Of a stretch of 5,433 bases of DNA, positions 1 to 5,410 are shown one piece after another. The notes under the pieces are model-generated. The model made no database searches and was not told the origin of the DNA. It saw only the letters and a program-made list of their open reading frames with translations. How positions within the stretch are numbered: position 1 is the first letter of the stretch; every line of letters starts with the position of its first letter. A program made the translations under genes and the position numbers. Where the stretch lies: assembly GCA_029240955.1 (NCBI GenBank), contig JARDZH010000190.1, positions 1-5,433 of the forward strand. The letters are read 5' to 3'. This DNA is from Pseudomonas sp. Lineage in GTDB: Bacteria; Pseudomonadota; Gammaproteobacteria; Pseudomonadales; Pseudomonadaceae.

Positions 1-1175
1 CGCGTGCCTTGCGGGAAATAACGCATCACCCAGTCGATCATCTGATCACGGCTGCGCTGGTATTGCGCGCGCATGCGGCGCAGGTGCGGTTCATAGTGGC
101 CGCCCTTGAGGAAGTCGGCGATCGCCAGTTGCGGCTGAGGCGCTGTCGAGCCAGTGCCGATGTACTTCATGTGCAGCACCTGGTCCAGATAGCGCCCCGG
201 CGCTACCCAGCCCACACGCAAGCCGGGCGCGAGGGTTTTGGAAAACGAACTGCACAGCAGGACCCGGCCATCGTCGTCGAATGACTTGATGGTACGCGGG
301 CGAGGGTAGCTGTACGCCAGGTCGCCATACACATCGTCTTCGATGATCGCCACATCGAAGCGTTGCGCCAGCGTCAGCAATGCCCGCTTGCGTGCCTCGG
401 GCATGACGTAACCCAGCGGGTTATTGCAGCTGGGCGTCAACTGGATGACTTTGATCGGCCACTGCTCCAGCGCCAGCTCAAGCGCTTCCAGGCTGATGCC
501 GGTCAGTGGATCGGTGGGAATCTCCAGCGCTTTCATACCCAGACCTTTAAGGGTCTGCATGGCACCGAAGAAGCTGGGCGAGTCTACTGCAACGATATCT
601 CCCGGCGAACACAACGCGCGCACGCAGGCCGAAAGCGCTTCATGGCAGCCGCTGGTGATCAGCAAGTCATTGGCAGACAGGTTGCAGCCCGAATCCAGCA
701 TCAACCGCGCAACCTGTTCGCGAAGTGTATGGACACCGCTGATGTTGTCGTAATACAGACCGGGCATGTCCTGATGACGACTGAGCTGACTCAATGAGCG
801 CATCAGCGGTCGCAGGGTCGGGCTGGTGACGTCGGGCATCCCGCGCCCCAGCTGGGTGACAGCCTCGGCAGGCGATACTCGAAGCAGATCCAGCACTTGA
901 TCCCATTGGGAGATATCCACAGGCCGCTGCATCGGGCGCCCGACCACCGGCAGCGCCGGAGCCTGGCGACTGGCCGAAACAAAGTAGCCGGATTTGGGCC
1001 TGGGCGTTGCCAGCCCGCTGTCTTCCAGAACCCGATACGCCTGCTGAACGGTGCTCAAGCTCACGCCATGCTCGACGCTCAGCGCGCGCACCGAGGGCAA
1101 GCGGTCACCAGGGCGGTAAAAGCCGTTTTCGATGCGTGAACCGAGCAGCTCAGCGAGGTTGACGTACAGGGTCAT
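1..1175 (-). CDS. MocR-family transcriptional regulator (GntR HTH + aminotransferase-like domain), 3' end outside window
   Basis: This open frame starts at ATG 1175 and runs off the left edge after 391 codons, so the C-terminal end (MocR proteins are usually about 450-500 aa) is missing. Residues 1-66 form a GntR-type winged helix (GDRLPSVRALSVEHGVSLSTVQQAYRVLEDSGL, followed by the wing motif PRPKSGYFV). From about residue 105 it reads as a fold-type I aminotransferase: TSGCHEAL near 174-181, PSCNNPLGY at 248-256, AIIEDDVYGDL at 276-286, and SFSKTLAPGLRVGW with the expected PLP-binding lysine at K313. MocR regulators use PLP as a ligand or cofactor sensor rather than as enzymes; here the lysine, the Asn-Pro motif and the Asp-x-Tyr motif are all kept, so PLP binding is likely. 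A Shine-Dalgarno-like AAGAG (1182-1186) lies 6 nt before the ATG. It is transcribed divergently from the DUF1127 gene at 1348. The metabolite it senses cannot be told from sequence. A plain aminotransferase is unlikely given the HTH. Confidence 0.93.
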   Translation of the reverse strand, partial: MTLYVNLAELLGSRIENGFYRPGDRLPSVRALSVEHGVSLSTVQQAYRVLEDSGLATPRPKSGYFVSASRQAPALPVVGRPMQRPVDISQWDQVLDLLRVSPAEAVTQLGRGMPDVTSPTLRPLMRSLSQLSRHQDMPGLYYDNISGVHTLREQVARLMLDSGCNLSANDLLITSGCHEALSACVRALCSPGDIVAVDSPSFFGAMQTLKGLGMKALEIPTDPLTGISLEALELALEQWPIKVIQLTPSCNNPLGYVMPEARKRALLTLAQRFDVAIIEDDVYGDLAYSYPRPRTIKSFDDDGRVLLCSSFSKTLAPGLRVGWVAPGRYLDQVLHMKYIGTGSTAPQPQLAIADFLKGGHYEPHLRRMRAQYQRSRDQMIDWVMRYFPQGT

Positions 1176-1225
1176 AACGTACTCTTGAATGGTCGCGCGA
1201 AAGGAAACGGTACAGATGCGGCCAA

Positions 1226-1231
1226 AATATA
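1226..1231 (-). promoter_or_regulatory. Candidate -10 box of the MocR regulator promoter
   Basis: Read on the minus strand this is TATATT (5 of 6 to TATAAT), in an A+T-rich patch 51 bp upstream of the regulator's ATG. No good -35 hexamer stands 16-18 bp further upstream; that place is next to one of the TACAGAT copies (1255-1261). A predicted start near 1219 would put another copy (1211-1217) just downstream of the start site. The assignment rests only on similarity and position. Confidence 0.35.
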
Positions 1232-1287
1232 ACATTCAGTACGATTTGCACATGATCTGTATGGAAAATTAACCAGCAGTTTGAATC

Positions 1288-1293
1288 TGTAAT
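1288..1293 (+). promoter_or_regulatory. Candidate -10 box of the DUF1127 gene
   Basis: TGTAAT matches TATAAT at 5 of 6 positions and lies 54 bp before the DUF1127 ATG. The -35 place 17 bp upstream (1265-1270, AAAATT) is poor, which would fit a promoter needing an activator. It overlaps the ATCTGTA copy at 1285-1291, and the copy at 1255-1261 falls around -42 relative to the predicted start near 1300. This is a weak call from similarity alone. Confidence 0.25.
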
Positions 1294-1347
1294 GCTTAAC
1301 TCAGCCCGGTCATCATGGATCACATTGGACGTGACGGAGGATAGGGT

Positions 1348-1602
1348 ATGAACGGGCTTACAGATGTGCGGCTGATGCTCCTTGGCAGGGAGCTGGAACA
1401 GGAGAATGACCGCGCGAACGCACTCGACCGAATCGCGCCGCACAAGAGCGTGCCAGCGGGGATGGGCCGCTGGGCGTTATACCGGCACCGCGCGAAATCC
1501 CGGCGTGCATTGCTTGAGCTGACCGATGCCCAGCTGCGCGACATAGGGCTGGATTTTCGCGAAGCGCGAATCGAAGCGATGAAACCGTTCTGGCGGGACT
1601 GA
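1348..1602 (+). CDS. Small DUF1127 (YjiS-like) protein, 84 aa
   Basis: The start is fixed by a strong GGAGG at 1336-1340, 7 nt before ATG. The C-terminal half carries the DUF1127 signature: an aromatic/arginine stretch RWALYRHRAKSRRALLELTD (residues 41-60), then AQLRDIGLDFREARIEAMKPFWRD (61-84), ending in the typical KPFWR. The first 40 residues are an extension rich in charged residues, longer than in the 45-50 aa forms of this family but common in pseudomonads. There is no signal peptide or membrane segment, and the protein is basic. In alphaproteobacteria, small DUF1127 proteins have been linked to RNA binding and to control of phosphate and carbon metabolism; whether that holds here is unknown. 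The gene is divergent from the MocR regulator and shares its control region, so it is a likely target. Its stop codon is only 4 bp from the stop of the convergent oxidoreductase. Confidence 0.88.
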   Translation: MNGLTDVRLMLLGRELEQENDRANALDRIAPHKSVPAGMGRWALYRHRAKSRRALLELTDAQLRDIGLDFREARIEAMKPFWRD

Positions 1603-1606
1603 ACGA

Positions 1607-2905
1607 TCAGCGCAACGCTTTGAGACGGTGCCACAGCATGCCCAGCGCGAGCAGCGGCGAGCGCAAATGTCTGCCGCCTGGGAACGTCATGTGTGGCACC
1701 TTGGCGAACAACTCGAAACCGCTGCTGTGCTGACCGGCGATGGCCTCGCCGAGCAGGCGCCCGGCCAGGTGCGTGGCGTTGAGGCCGTGGCCGGAGTAGG
1801 CCTGGGCATAAAAAACGTTGGGTTGATCCTTGAGGCGACCAATCTGCGGCAGGCGGTTGGCGCCGATACCGATCATGCCACCCCACTGATAATCGATGCG
1901 CACCCCGGCCAGTTGAGGAAAGACTTCAAGCATCTTCGGACGCATGTAACCGGCAATGTCCTTCGGGTCGCGCCCCGAGTAATGGCACGCTCCGCCGAAC
2001 AGCAGACGCCGGTCGCTGGACAGCCGGTAATAGTCCACGGTAACGCGCTGGTCGCACACCGCCATGTTCTGCGGCAATAACTGGCGCGCCTGCTCTTCAC
2101 TCAAAGGTTCGGTCGCGATGATGTAGCTGCCGGCGGGCAGGACCTTGCCGCCGATCTCAGGATTCAGATCATTCAGATAGGCATTGCAGCCCAACACCAG
2201 GGTTTGCGCCTGTACCGTGCCCTGAGCCGTGTGCACTTTAACCTGCGGGCCGTAGTCGATGCGGGTTACGGCCGACCGTTCAAACACTTGGACGCCCAGC
2301 GATTCCGCGAGCGCTGCCTCGCCAAGCGCCAGGTTCAAAGGATGCAAATGTCCGGAGCCCATGTCGATCAGGCCTCCGGCATAGCGATCCGACCCGACTA
2401 CGCTGTGCATGTCCTGCGGCTGCACCAGCTTCAACTCGTGGCGATAGCCAAGCCCGCGCAGTTCTTCGGCGTCCTCGGCAAAGCCGTCGAACTCGCGGGG
2501 CTTGTTGGCGAGATCGCAGTAACCCCATTTAAGGTCGCAGTCGATACCGTGACGCTCGACGCGCTGGCGCACGATCTCCACAGCTTCAAGCCCCATGAGC
2601 TTGAGCTGACGCACGCCTTCGTCGCCGACAACCGGCCGGAACTGTTCCACGCCGTGCCCGACACCGCGAATCAACTGGCCGCCGTTGCGTCCGCTGGCAC
2701 CCCAACCGATCTTGCGCGCTTCCAGCAGGGCGACGCTCAGCCCGCGCTCAGCCAGCTCAATGGCCGTGTTCAACCCGGAAAACCCGCCGCCCACCACACA
2801 CACATCCACTTTCAACTCGCCTTGCAGGGCAGGGTAATCCGGCTGCGGATGACTGCTGGCGGCATAGTAGGAAGCGGCATGCTGATCGGACGCGCGTGCG
2901 TTCAT
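1607..2905 (-). CDS. FAD-dependent oxidoreductase, DAO fold, gamma-glutamylputrescine oxidoreductase-like (PuuB/PauB/OrdL group)
   Basis: The 432-aa product is close to the usual length of PuuB-type enzymes. Residues 33-45 (VDVCVVGGGFSGL) hold the dinucleotide-binding GGGFSG (39-44), with the ribose-binding acidic residue at E62 (ALLEA) and the conserved GASGRNGGQ at 69-77. The C-terminal half shows the second FAD-contact block: YQWGGMIGIGANRLPQIG at 339-356 and GHGLNATHLAG at 372-382. These are the hallmarks of the DAO family close to gamma-glutamyl-polyamine oxidases, which oxidise gamma-glutamylated putrescine or related amines to aldehydes. P. aeruginosa has such a gene (pauB4, by recollection) next to lrp in the same locus. 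The exact substrate cannot be read from sequence, and an amino-acid oxidase is the alternative. ATG 2905 is preceded by AGGA (2912-2915) with a 6-nt spacer. There is no signal peptide. It is divergent from ykgJ and convergent with the DUF1127 gene. Confidence 0.87.
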   Translation of the reverse strand: MNARASDQHAASYYAASSHPQPDYPALQGELKVDVCVVGGGFSGLNTAIELAERGLSVALLEARKIGWGASGRNGGQLIRGVGHGVEQFRPVVGDEGVRQLKLMGLEAVEIVRQRVERHGIDCDLKWGYCDLANKPREFDGFAEDAEELRGLGYRHELKLVQPQDMHSVVGSDRYAGGLIDMGSGHLHPLNLALGEAALAESLGVQVFERSAVTRIDYGPQVKVHTAQGTVQAQTLVLGCNAYLNDLNPEIGGKVLPAGSYIIATEPLSEEQARQLLPQNMAVCDQRVTVDYYRLSSDRRLLFGGACHYSGRDPKDIAGYMRPKMLEVFPQLAGVRIDYQWGGMIGIGANRLPQIGRLKDQPNVFYAQAYSGHGLNATHLAGRLLGEAIAGQHSSGFELFAKVPHMTFPGGRHLRSPLLALGMLWHRLKALR

Positions 2906-2943
2906 GAGGTGTCCTGTCGGTGGCGATTGAGCAAACGACTGGG

Positions 2944-2972
2944 AGGATAAGCCGCTGTCACCTGCCTGCCAA
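2944..2972 (-). promoter_or_regulatory. Sigma-70-type promoter for the FAD oxidoreductase
   Basis: On the minus strand there is TTGGCA at 2967-2972 (5 of 6 to TTGACA), then a 17-bp spacer, then TATCCT at 2944-2949 (4 of 6, with the important first TA and last T). The predicted start is near 2937, giving a leader of about 31 nt with the AGGA ribosome site. The -35 box lies within the inverted repeat at 2962-2981. Confidence 0.5.
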
Positions 2973-2981
2973 CTCAGGCAG
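2962..2981. repeat. Perfect inverted repeat CTGCCTG-N6-CAGGCAG, candidate operator
   Basis: Two perfect 7-bp arms (2962-2968 and 2975-2981) are separated by 6 bp, a 20-bp dyad of the kind bound by dimeric helix-turn-helix regulators. It covers the candidate -35 box of the oxidoreductase promoter and sits 33 bp before the YkgJ start codon. No T-run follows on either strand, so it is not a terminator. A hairpin in the ykgJ leader RNA is the alternative reading. No regulator for it can be named from this window. Confidence 0.5.
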
Positions 2982-3013
2982 AATCGCCGCGAAGTGTTCA
3001 GATGGCCCGGTCA

Positions 3014-3367
3014 ATGAGTTGCAACAGTCAGAAAATCCGCGATTTGAGGCGGCAGATTCCTGCATTCGAATGTGTGCCGGGCTGCCACGACTGCTGCGGG
3101 CCGGTCACCACCTCGTCGGAGGAAATGTCCCGCCTGCCCCGCAAGACTGCTGCCGAGCAGGAAGCGGCGATGAACGAGCTGAACTGCGTGCACCTTGGCC
3201 CTCAAGGCTGCACGGTCTATGAAGAGCGGCCTCTGATCTGCCGGCTGTTCGGCACCACCCCAACCTTGCCTTGCCCGAACGGGCGGCGTCCGGCCGAACT
3301 GATCCATCCCCGGGTCGAGAAGCAGGTCCACGCGTTCATTGCCTCGACCCGGCAAGTACTGGTCTGA
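3014..3367 (+). CDS. YkgJ-family cysteine-cluster protein, 117 aa
   Basis: The protein has nine cysteines. The N-terminal cluster CVPGCHDCC (C20, C24, C27, C28) and a second group, NCVHLGPQGCTVYEERPLICRLFGTTPTLPC (C58, C66, C76, C87), form the pattern of the YkgJ / UPF0153 (CxxCxxxxC zinc- or iron-chelating) family. The role of the family is not settled; metal or Fe-S cluster binding is expected from the cysteines. There is no signal peptide or membrane segment. I prefer ATG 3014 (MSCNSQKI), which I recall as the family's usual beginning. An in-frame ATG at 3002 adds four residues (MARS) and has a weak GAAG at 2991-2994; neither start has a strong ribosome site. I see no convincing promoter on the plus strand in the 96 bp upstream. 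The stop is 6 bp from the stop of the convergent lrp gene. A functional link to the oxidoreductase or dadA is not shown. Confidence 0.85.
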   Translation: MSCNSQKIRDLRRQIPAFECVPGCHDCCGPVTTSSEEMSRLPRKTAAEQEAAMNELNCVHLGPQGCTVYEERPLICRLFGTTPTLPCPNGRRPAELIHPRVEKQVHAFIASTRQVLV

Positions 3368-3373
3368 AAAACG

Positions 3374-3862
3374 TCAGTCCGCAATCGGTAGACTGAGGCT
3401 TTCCTTCACTTCTTCCATGACGATGTAACTCTTGGACTCACGCACATGGGGCAGCTTGAGCAGAATGTCGCCCAGCAGTTTGCGGTAGGACGCCATCTCG
3501 GAAATTCGAGCCTTGACCAGATAGTCGAAGTCGCCCGAAACCAGATGGCACTCAAGTACGTGGGGCAGCTTGAGTACCGCGCGACGAAACTCTTCGAAGG
3601 TGTCGCCGGACTTGTAGTCCAGGCTGATTTCGACGAATACCAGCAGGCTGGCCTTGAGACTCTGCGGGTTGAGCCGGGCGTTGTAGCCCATGATGATCCC
3701 TTCACGCTCCAGCCGGCGTACACGCTCGGTGCAGGGCGTCGTCGACAGACCGACCCGCTCGCCCAATTCCGTGAATGAAATGCGTCCGTCCGCCTGCAGG
3801 ATGCGCAGGATACTGCGATCGATCTTGTCCAGCTCGCGTTTTGACTGGTGTTGGGTGCGCAC
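3374..3862 (-). CDS. dadR: Lrp/AsnC-family regulator, DadR/Lrp of the dad locus
   Basis: This 162-aa protein has the standard two-domain Lrp layout and length. The AsnC-type helix-turn-helix is at about residues 11-57 (LDKIDRSILRILQADGRISFT, then ELGERVGLSTTPCTERVRRLEREG), followed by the RAM ligand-binding domain at 65-150, which includes the GDFDYLVK motif at 110-117. I chose GTG 3862 because GAGGAA lies 7 nt upstream and the sequence RTQHQSKRELDKIDR is the known beginning of Pseudomonas homologues. An in-frame TTG at 3883 would add seven residues but lacks a comparable ribosome site. In P. aeruginosa the orthologue responds to alanine and controls the divergent dadA; the same role is inferred here from identity and position. 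Lrp-family proteins usually assemble as dimers to octamers and often control their own gene, which fits the shared 157-bp control region at 3863-4019. A global Lrp role beyond dadA is also possible. Confidence 0.92.
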   Translation of the reverse strand: MRTQHQSKRELDKIDRSILRILQADGRISFTELGERVGLSTTPCTERVRRLEREGIIMGYNARLNPQSLKASLLVFVEISLDYKSGDTFEEFRRAVLKLPHVLECHLVSGDFDYLVKARISEMASYRKLLGDILLKLPHVRESKSYIVMEEVKESLSLPIAD

Positions 3863-3869
3863 AGCTGAG

Positions 3870-3875
3870 TTCCTC
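3870..3875 (-). promoter_or_regulatory. Ribosome binding site deciding the GTG start of dadR/lrp
   Basis: GAGGAA on the minus strand, 7 nt before GTG 3862. It makes the GTG the better start over the in-frame TTG at 3883, which lies upstream of this site. Confidence 0.75.
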
Positions 3876-3910
3876 GCTACCAAAGCATTCTTTACCGGGA
3901 ATTAACCCTG

Positions 3911-3939
3911 AATATACGCAGTTATATGGCGAGATTCAC
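3911..3939 (-). promoter_or_regulatory. Candidate sigma-70 promoter of dadR/lrp
   Basis: On the minus strand TATATT (3911-3916, 5 of 6 to TATAAT) is 17 bp from GTGAAT (3934-3939, 3 of 6 to TTGACA). The predicted start is near 3904, giving a leader of about 40 nt. The first of the inverted CGCAGT(T)ATATG elements (3917-3928) fills the spacer next to the -10 box, a position suited to autoregulation. Confidence 0.4.
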
Positions 3940-3962
3940 TGCTCGATGCTTCATATACTGCG
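3917..3962. promoter_or_regulatory. Inverted pair of CGCAGT(T)ATATG elements, candidate DadR/Lrp sites
   Basis: CGCAGTTATATG (3917-3928, plus strand) and CGCAGTATATG (3952-3962, minus strand) are the same sequence with one T more or less, facing each other with centres about 34 bp apart. Relative to the candidate dadA start near 3966 they cover about -49 to -38 and -14 to -4. Multiple phased sites are usual for Lrp-family octamers. The first copy also overlaps a smaller dyad, ATATA-N6-TATAT (3912-3927). Binding by DadR is inferred, not shown. Confidence 0.45.
3954..3959 (+). promoter_or_regulatory. dadA: Candidate -10 box of dadA
   Basis: TATACT matches TATAAT at 5 of 6 positions, 60 bp before the dadA ATG. 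No recognisable -35 box lies 16-18 bp upstream (GAGATT at the 17-bp place), consistent with a promoter that needs an activator such as DadR. The predicted leader of about 54 nt contains the palindrome at 3993-4004. Confidence 0.45.
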
Positions 3963-3992
3963 CACATCCTTGCTTAAAACTTCAAAACGTCA

Positions 3993-4004
3993 GCGGATAT
4001 CCGC
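3993..4004. repeat. Perfect 12-bp palindrome GCGGATATCCGC in the dadA leader
   Basis: The sequence equals its own reverse complement over 12 bp. It ends 3 bp before the dadA ribosome site GAGG (4008-4011). It could be a protein-binding dyad downstream of the promoter. As RNA it has no loop, so a stable intramolecular hairpin would be hindered. Confidence 0.5.
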
Positions 4005-4019
4005 GATGAGGTCATCGAC

Positions 4020-5333
4020 ATGCGCGTTCTGGTCCTGGGTAGTGGTGTCATCGGTACAACGAGTGCCTATTATCTGGCCCGCGCGGGTTTTGAAGTCACC
4101 GTCGTGGACCGCCAGCCGGCAGCGGCGATGGAAACCAGTTTTGCCAACGCAGGACAGGTGTCACCGGGTTACGCGTCTCCCTGGGCCGCGCCGGGCGTGC
4201 CGCTCAAGGCGATCAAGTGGCTGCTGCAGCGCCATGCGCCGCTGGCGATCAAGGCAACGGCCGATATCGATCAATACCTGTGGATGGCGCAGATGCTGCG
4301 CAATTGCACCGCCACCCGTTATGCGGTGAACAAGGAACGCATGGTGCGGCTGTCCGAATACAGCCGAGACTGCCTCGACGAGCTGGCTGCTGAAACCGGT
4401 ATTTCCTACGAAGGCCGCAAGCTCGGTACTACACAACTGTTCCGCACCCAGGCGCAGCTGGACAACGCCGCTAAAGACATCGCCGTTCTGGAGCAATCCG
4501 GCGTGCCTTATGAGCTGCTGGATCGTGAAGGCATTGCCCGCGTGGAACCCGCGCTGGCGGGCGTGACCGATATTCTCAGCGGAGCGTTGCGCCTCCCCAA
4601 CGACCAGACCGGCGACTGCCAACTGTTCACCACCCGCCTCGCCGAAATGGCGGTCAAACTGGGTGTCGAATTTCGCTACGGCCAGAACATCGAACGGCTT
4701 GATCACGCCGGTGATCGCATCAACGGCGTGTGGATCGACGGCAAGCTGGAAACCGCCGACCGCTACGTACTGGCGCTGGGCAGCTACTCGCCACAGCTGC
4801 TCAAGCCGCTGGGCATCAAGGCGCCGGTTTATCCGCTCAAGGGCTACTCGCTGACGGTGCCGATCACCAATGGCGAGATGGCACCGACCTCGACCATTCT
4901 CGATGAAACCTACAAAGTCGCCATCACCCGCTTCGACAACCGCATTCGCGTGGGTGGCATGGCGGAAATCGCCGGCTTCGACCTGTCGCTCAACCCGCGT
5001 CGGCGCGAAACACTGGAGATGATCGTCGGCGATCTTTATCCTCACGGCGGCGACCTGTCCCACGCCAGTTTCTGGACCGGCCTGCGGCCGACAACGCCAG
5101 ACGGTACGCCGATCGTGGGAGCGACTGCTTTCCGCAACCTGTTCCTGAATACCGGGCACGGCACGCTCGGCTGGACAATGGCCTGCGGTTCCGGCCGCTT
5201 GCTCGCCGACCTGATGGCCCGCAGAAAGCCGCAGATCAGCGCCGAAGGCCTGGATATCTCGCGCTATGGTGGCGCCAAAGAGAGCCTGAAACACGGCGAT
5301 CCGGAACCGGCGCGTCAGTCGTTGCAGCGATAA
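4020..5333 (+). CDS. dadA: D-amino acid dehydrogenase small subunit DadA
   Basis: DadA is a membrane-associated flavoprotein that deaminates D-amino acids, D-alanine above all, to 2-oxo acids and ammonia and feeds electrons to the respiratory chain. With the alanine racemase DadX it lets cells use L-alanine through the D-form. The 437-aa product is about five residues longer than E. coli DadA (432). It begins [20 protein letters not shown], with the FAD-binding GSGVIG at 7-12 and acidic D30 (VTVVDRQ). It has the DadA-typical [22 protein letters not shown] at 38-59, then [14 protein letters not shown] at 354-367 and [17 protein letters not shown] at 377-393, the C-terminal FAD block. ATG 4020 follows GAGG (4008-4011) by 8 nt; an upstream ATG at 4006 is out of frame. 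The gene is divergent from dadR/lrp, its likely regulator, and is followed 44 bp later by a terminator. Confidence 0.97.
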   Translation: MRVLVLGSGVIGTTSAYYLARAGFEVTVVDRQPAAAMETSFANAGQVSPGYASPWAAPGVPLKAIKWLLQRHAPLAIKATADIDQYLWMAQMLRNCTATRYAVNKERMVRLSEYSRDCLDELAAETGISYEGRKLGTTQLFRTQAQLDNAAKDIAVLEQSGVPYELLDREGIARVEPALAGVTDILSGALRLPNDQTGDCQLFTTRLAEMAVKLGVEFRYGQNIERLDHAGDRINGVWIDGKLETADRYVLALGSYSPQLLKPLGIKAPVYPLKGYSLTVPITNGEMAPTSTILDETYKVAITRFDNRIRVGGMAEIAGFDLSLNPRRRETLEMIVGDLYPHGGDLSHASFWTGLRPTTPDGTPIVGATAFRNLFLNTGHGTLGWTMACGSGRLLADLMARRKPQISAEGLDISRYGGAKESLKHGDPEPARQSLQR

Positions 5334-5377
5334 GGACGTGCGACCGGCCGACCTGGCAGCAACCTAATTTTTCCTTG

Positions 5378-5410
5378 GCCCGGCGACCGCCCTCGGCGTC
5401 GGGCTTTTTT
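5378..5410 (+). terminator. Rho-independent terminator after dadA
   Basis: GCCCGGCG (5378-5385) pairs with CGTCGGGC (5397-5404) over 8 bp with one G-T wobble and an 11-nt loop, directly followed by six Ts (5405-5410). It lies 44 bp after the dadA stop. No A-run stands on the left side, so it should act only on plus-strand transcripts. Confidence 0.88.

Larger units (their letters stand above)
1211..1366. repeat. Four copies of TACAGAT/ATCTGTA, candidate MocR operator array
   Basis: TACAGAT occurs on the plus strand at 1211-1217 and 1359-1365, and on the minus strand (read as ATCTGTA on plus) at 1255-1261 and 1285-1291. The two minus-strand copies are direct repeats exactly 30 bp apart, about three helical turns, with similar flanks (TGATCTGTATG and TGAATCTGTAATG on plus). 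The two plus-strand copies also share the following bases (TACAGATGCGGC and TACAGATGTGCGGC). MocR regulators such as GabR and TauR are known to bind spaced direct repeats in the divergent region beside their own gene, so this is the natural place for the operator. The copy at 1359-1365 lies inside codons 4-6 of the DUF1127 gene and may be incidental. Binding is inferred. Confidence 0.5.

Noticed and set aside
363..797. Plus-strand open frames inside the MocR gene
   Set aside because: The minus strand carries a continuous MocR reading frame with HTH, PLP lysine and aminotransferase motifs, so the plus-strand frames are shadows.
1320..1886. Minus-strand open frame of 188 codons across the DUF1127 gene and the oxidoreductase 3' end
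   Set aside because: It overlaps two well-supported genes, has low-complexity Arg/Ser/Pro composition typical of shadow frames, and shows no domain.
2204..2950. Open frame of 248 codons on the plus strand opposite the FAD oxidoreductase
   Set aside because: The opposite strand encodes a protein with all expected FAD motifs; this frame has no recognisable motif and runs through the oxidoreductase promoter.
2957..2972. Minus-strand TTGGCAGG resembling a sigma-54 -24 box before the oxidoreductase
   Set aside because: The required GC ten bases after the GG is AC here, so the -12 element is missing; a sigma-70 reading fits better.
3375..3395. CAGTC-N11-GACTG inverted repeat at the 3' end of lrp followed by AGGCTTT as a possible ykgJ terminator
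   Set aside because: The stem is only 5 bp with an 11-nt loop and no proper T-run, and it lies inside lrp codons; too weak to call.
3863..3883. TTG at 3883 as the start of lrp, giving a 169-aa protein
   Set aside because: The GAGGAA ribosome site at 3870-3875 is correctly spaced for GTG 3862, and homologues begin at that residue.
4161..5294. Long open frame (377 codons) on the minus strand opposite dadA
   Set aside because: It is antisense to a clear full-length dadA, shows no recognisable domain, and such frames are common opposite G+C-rich Pseudomonas genes with biased third positions.
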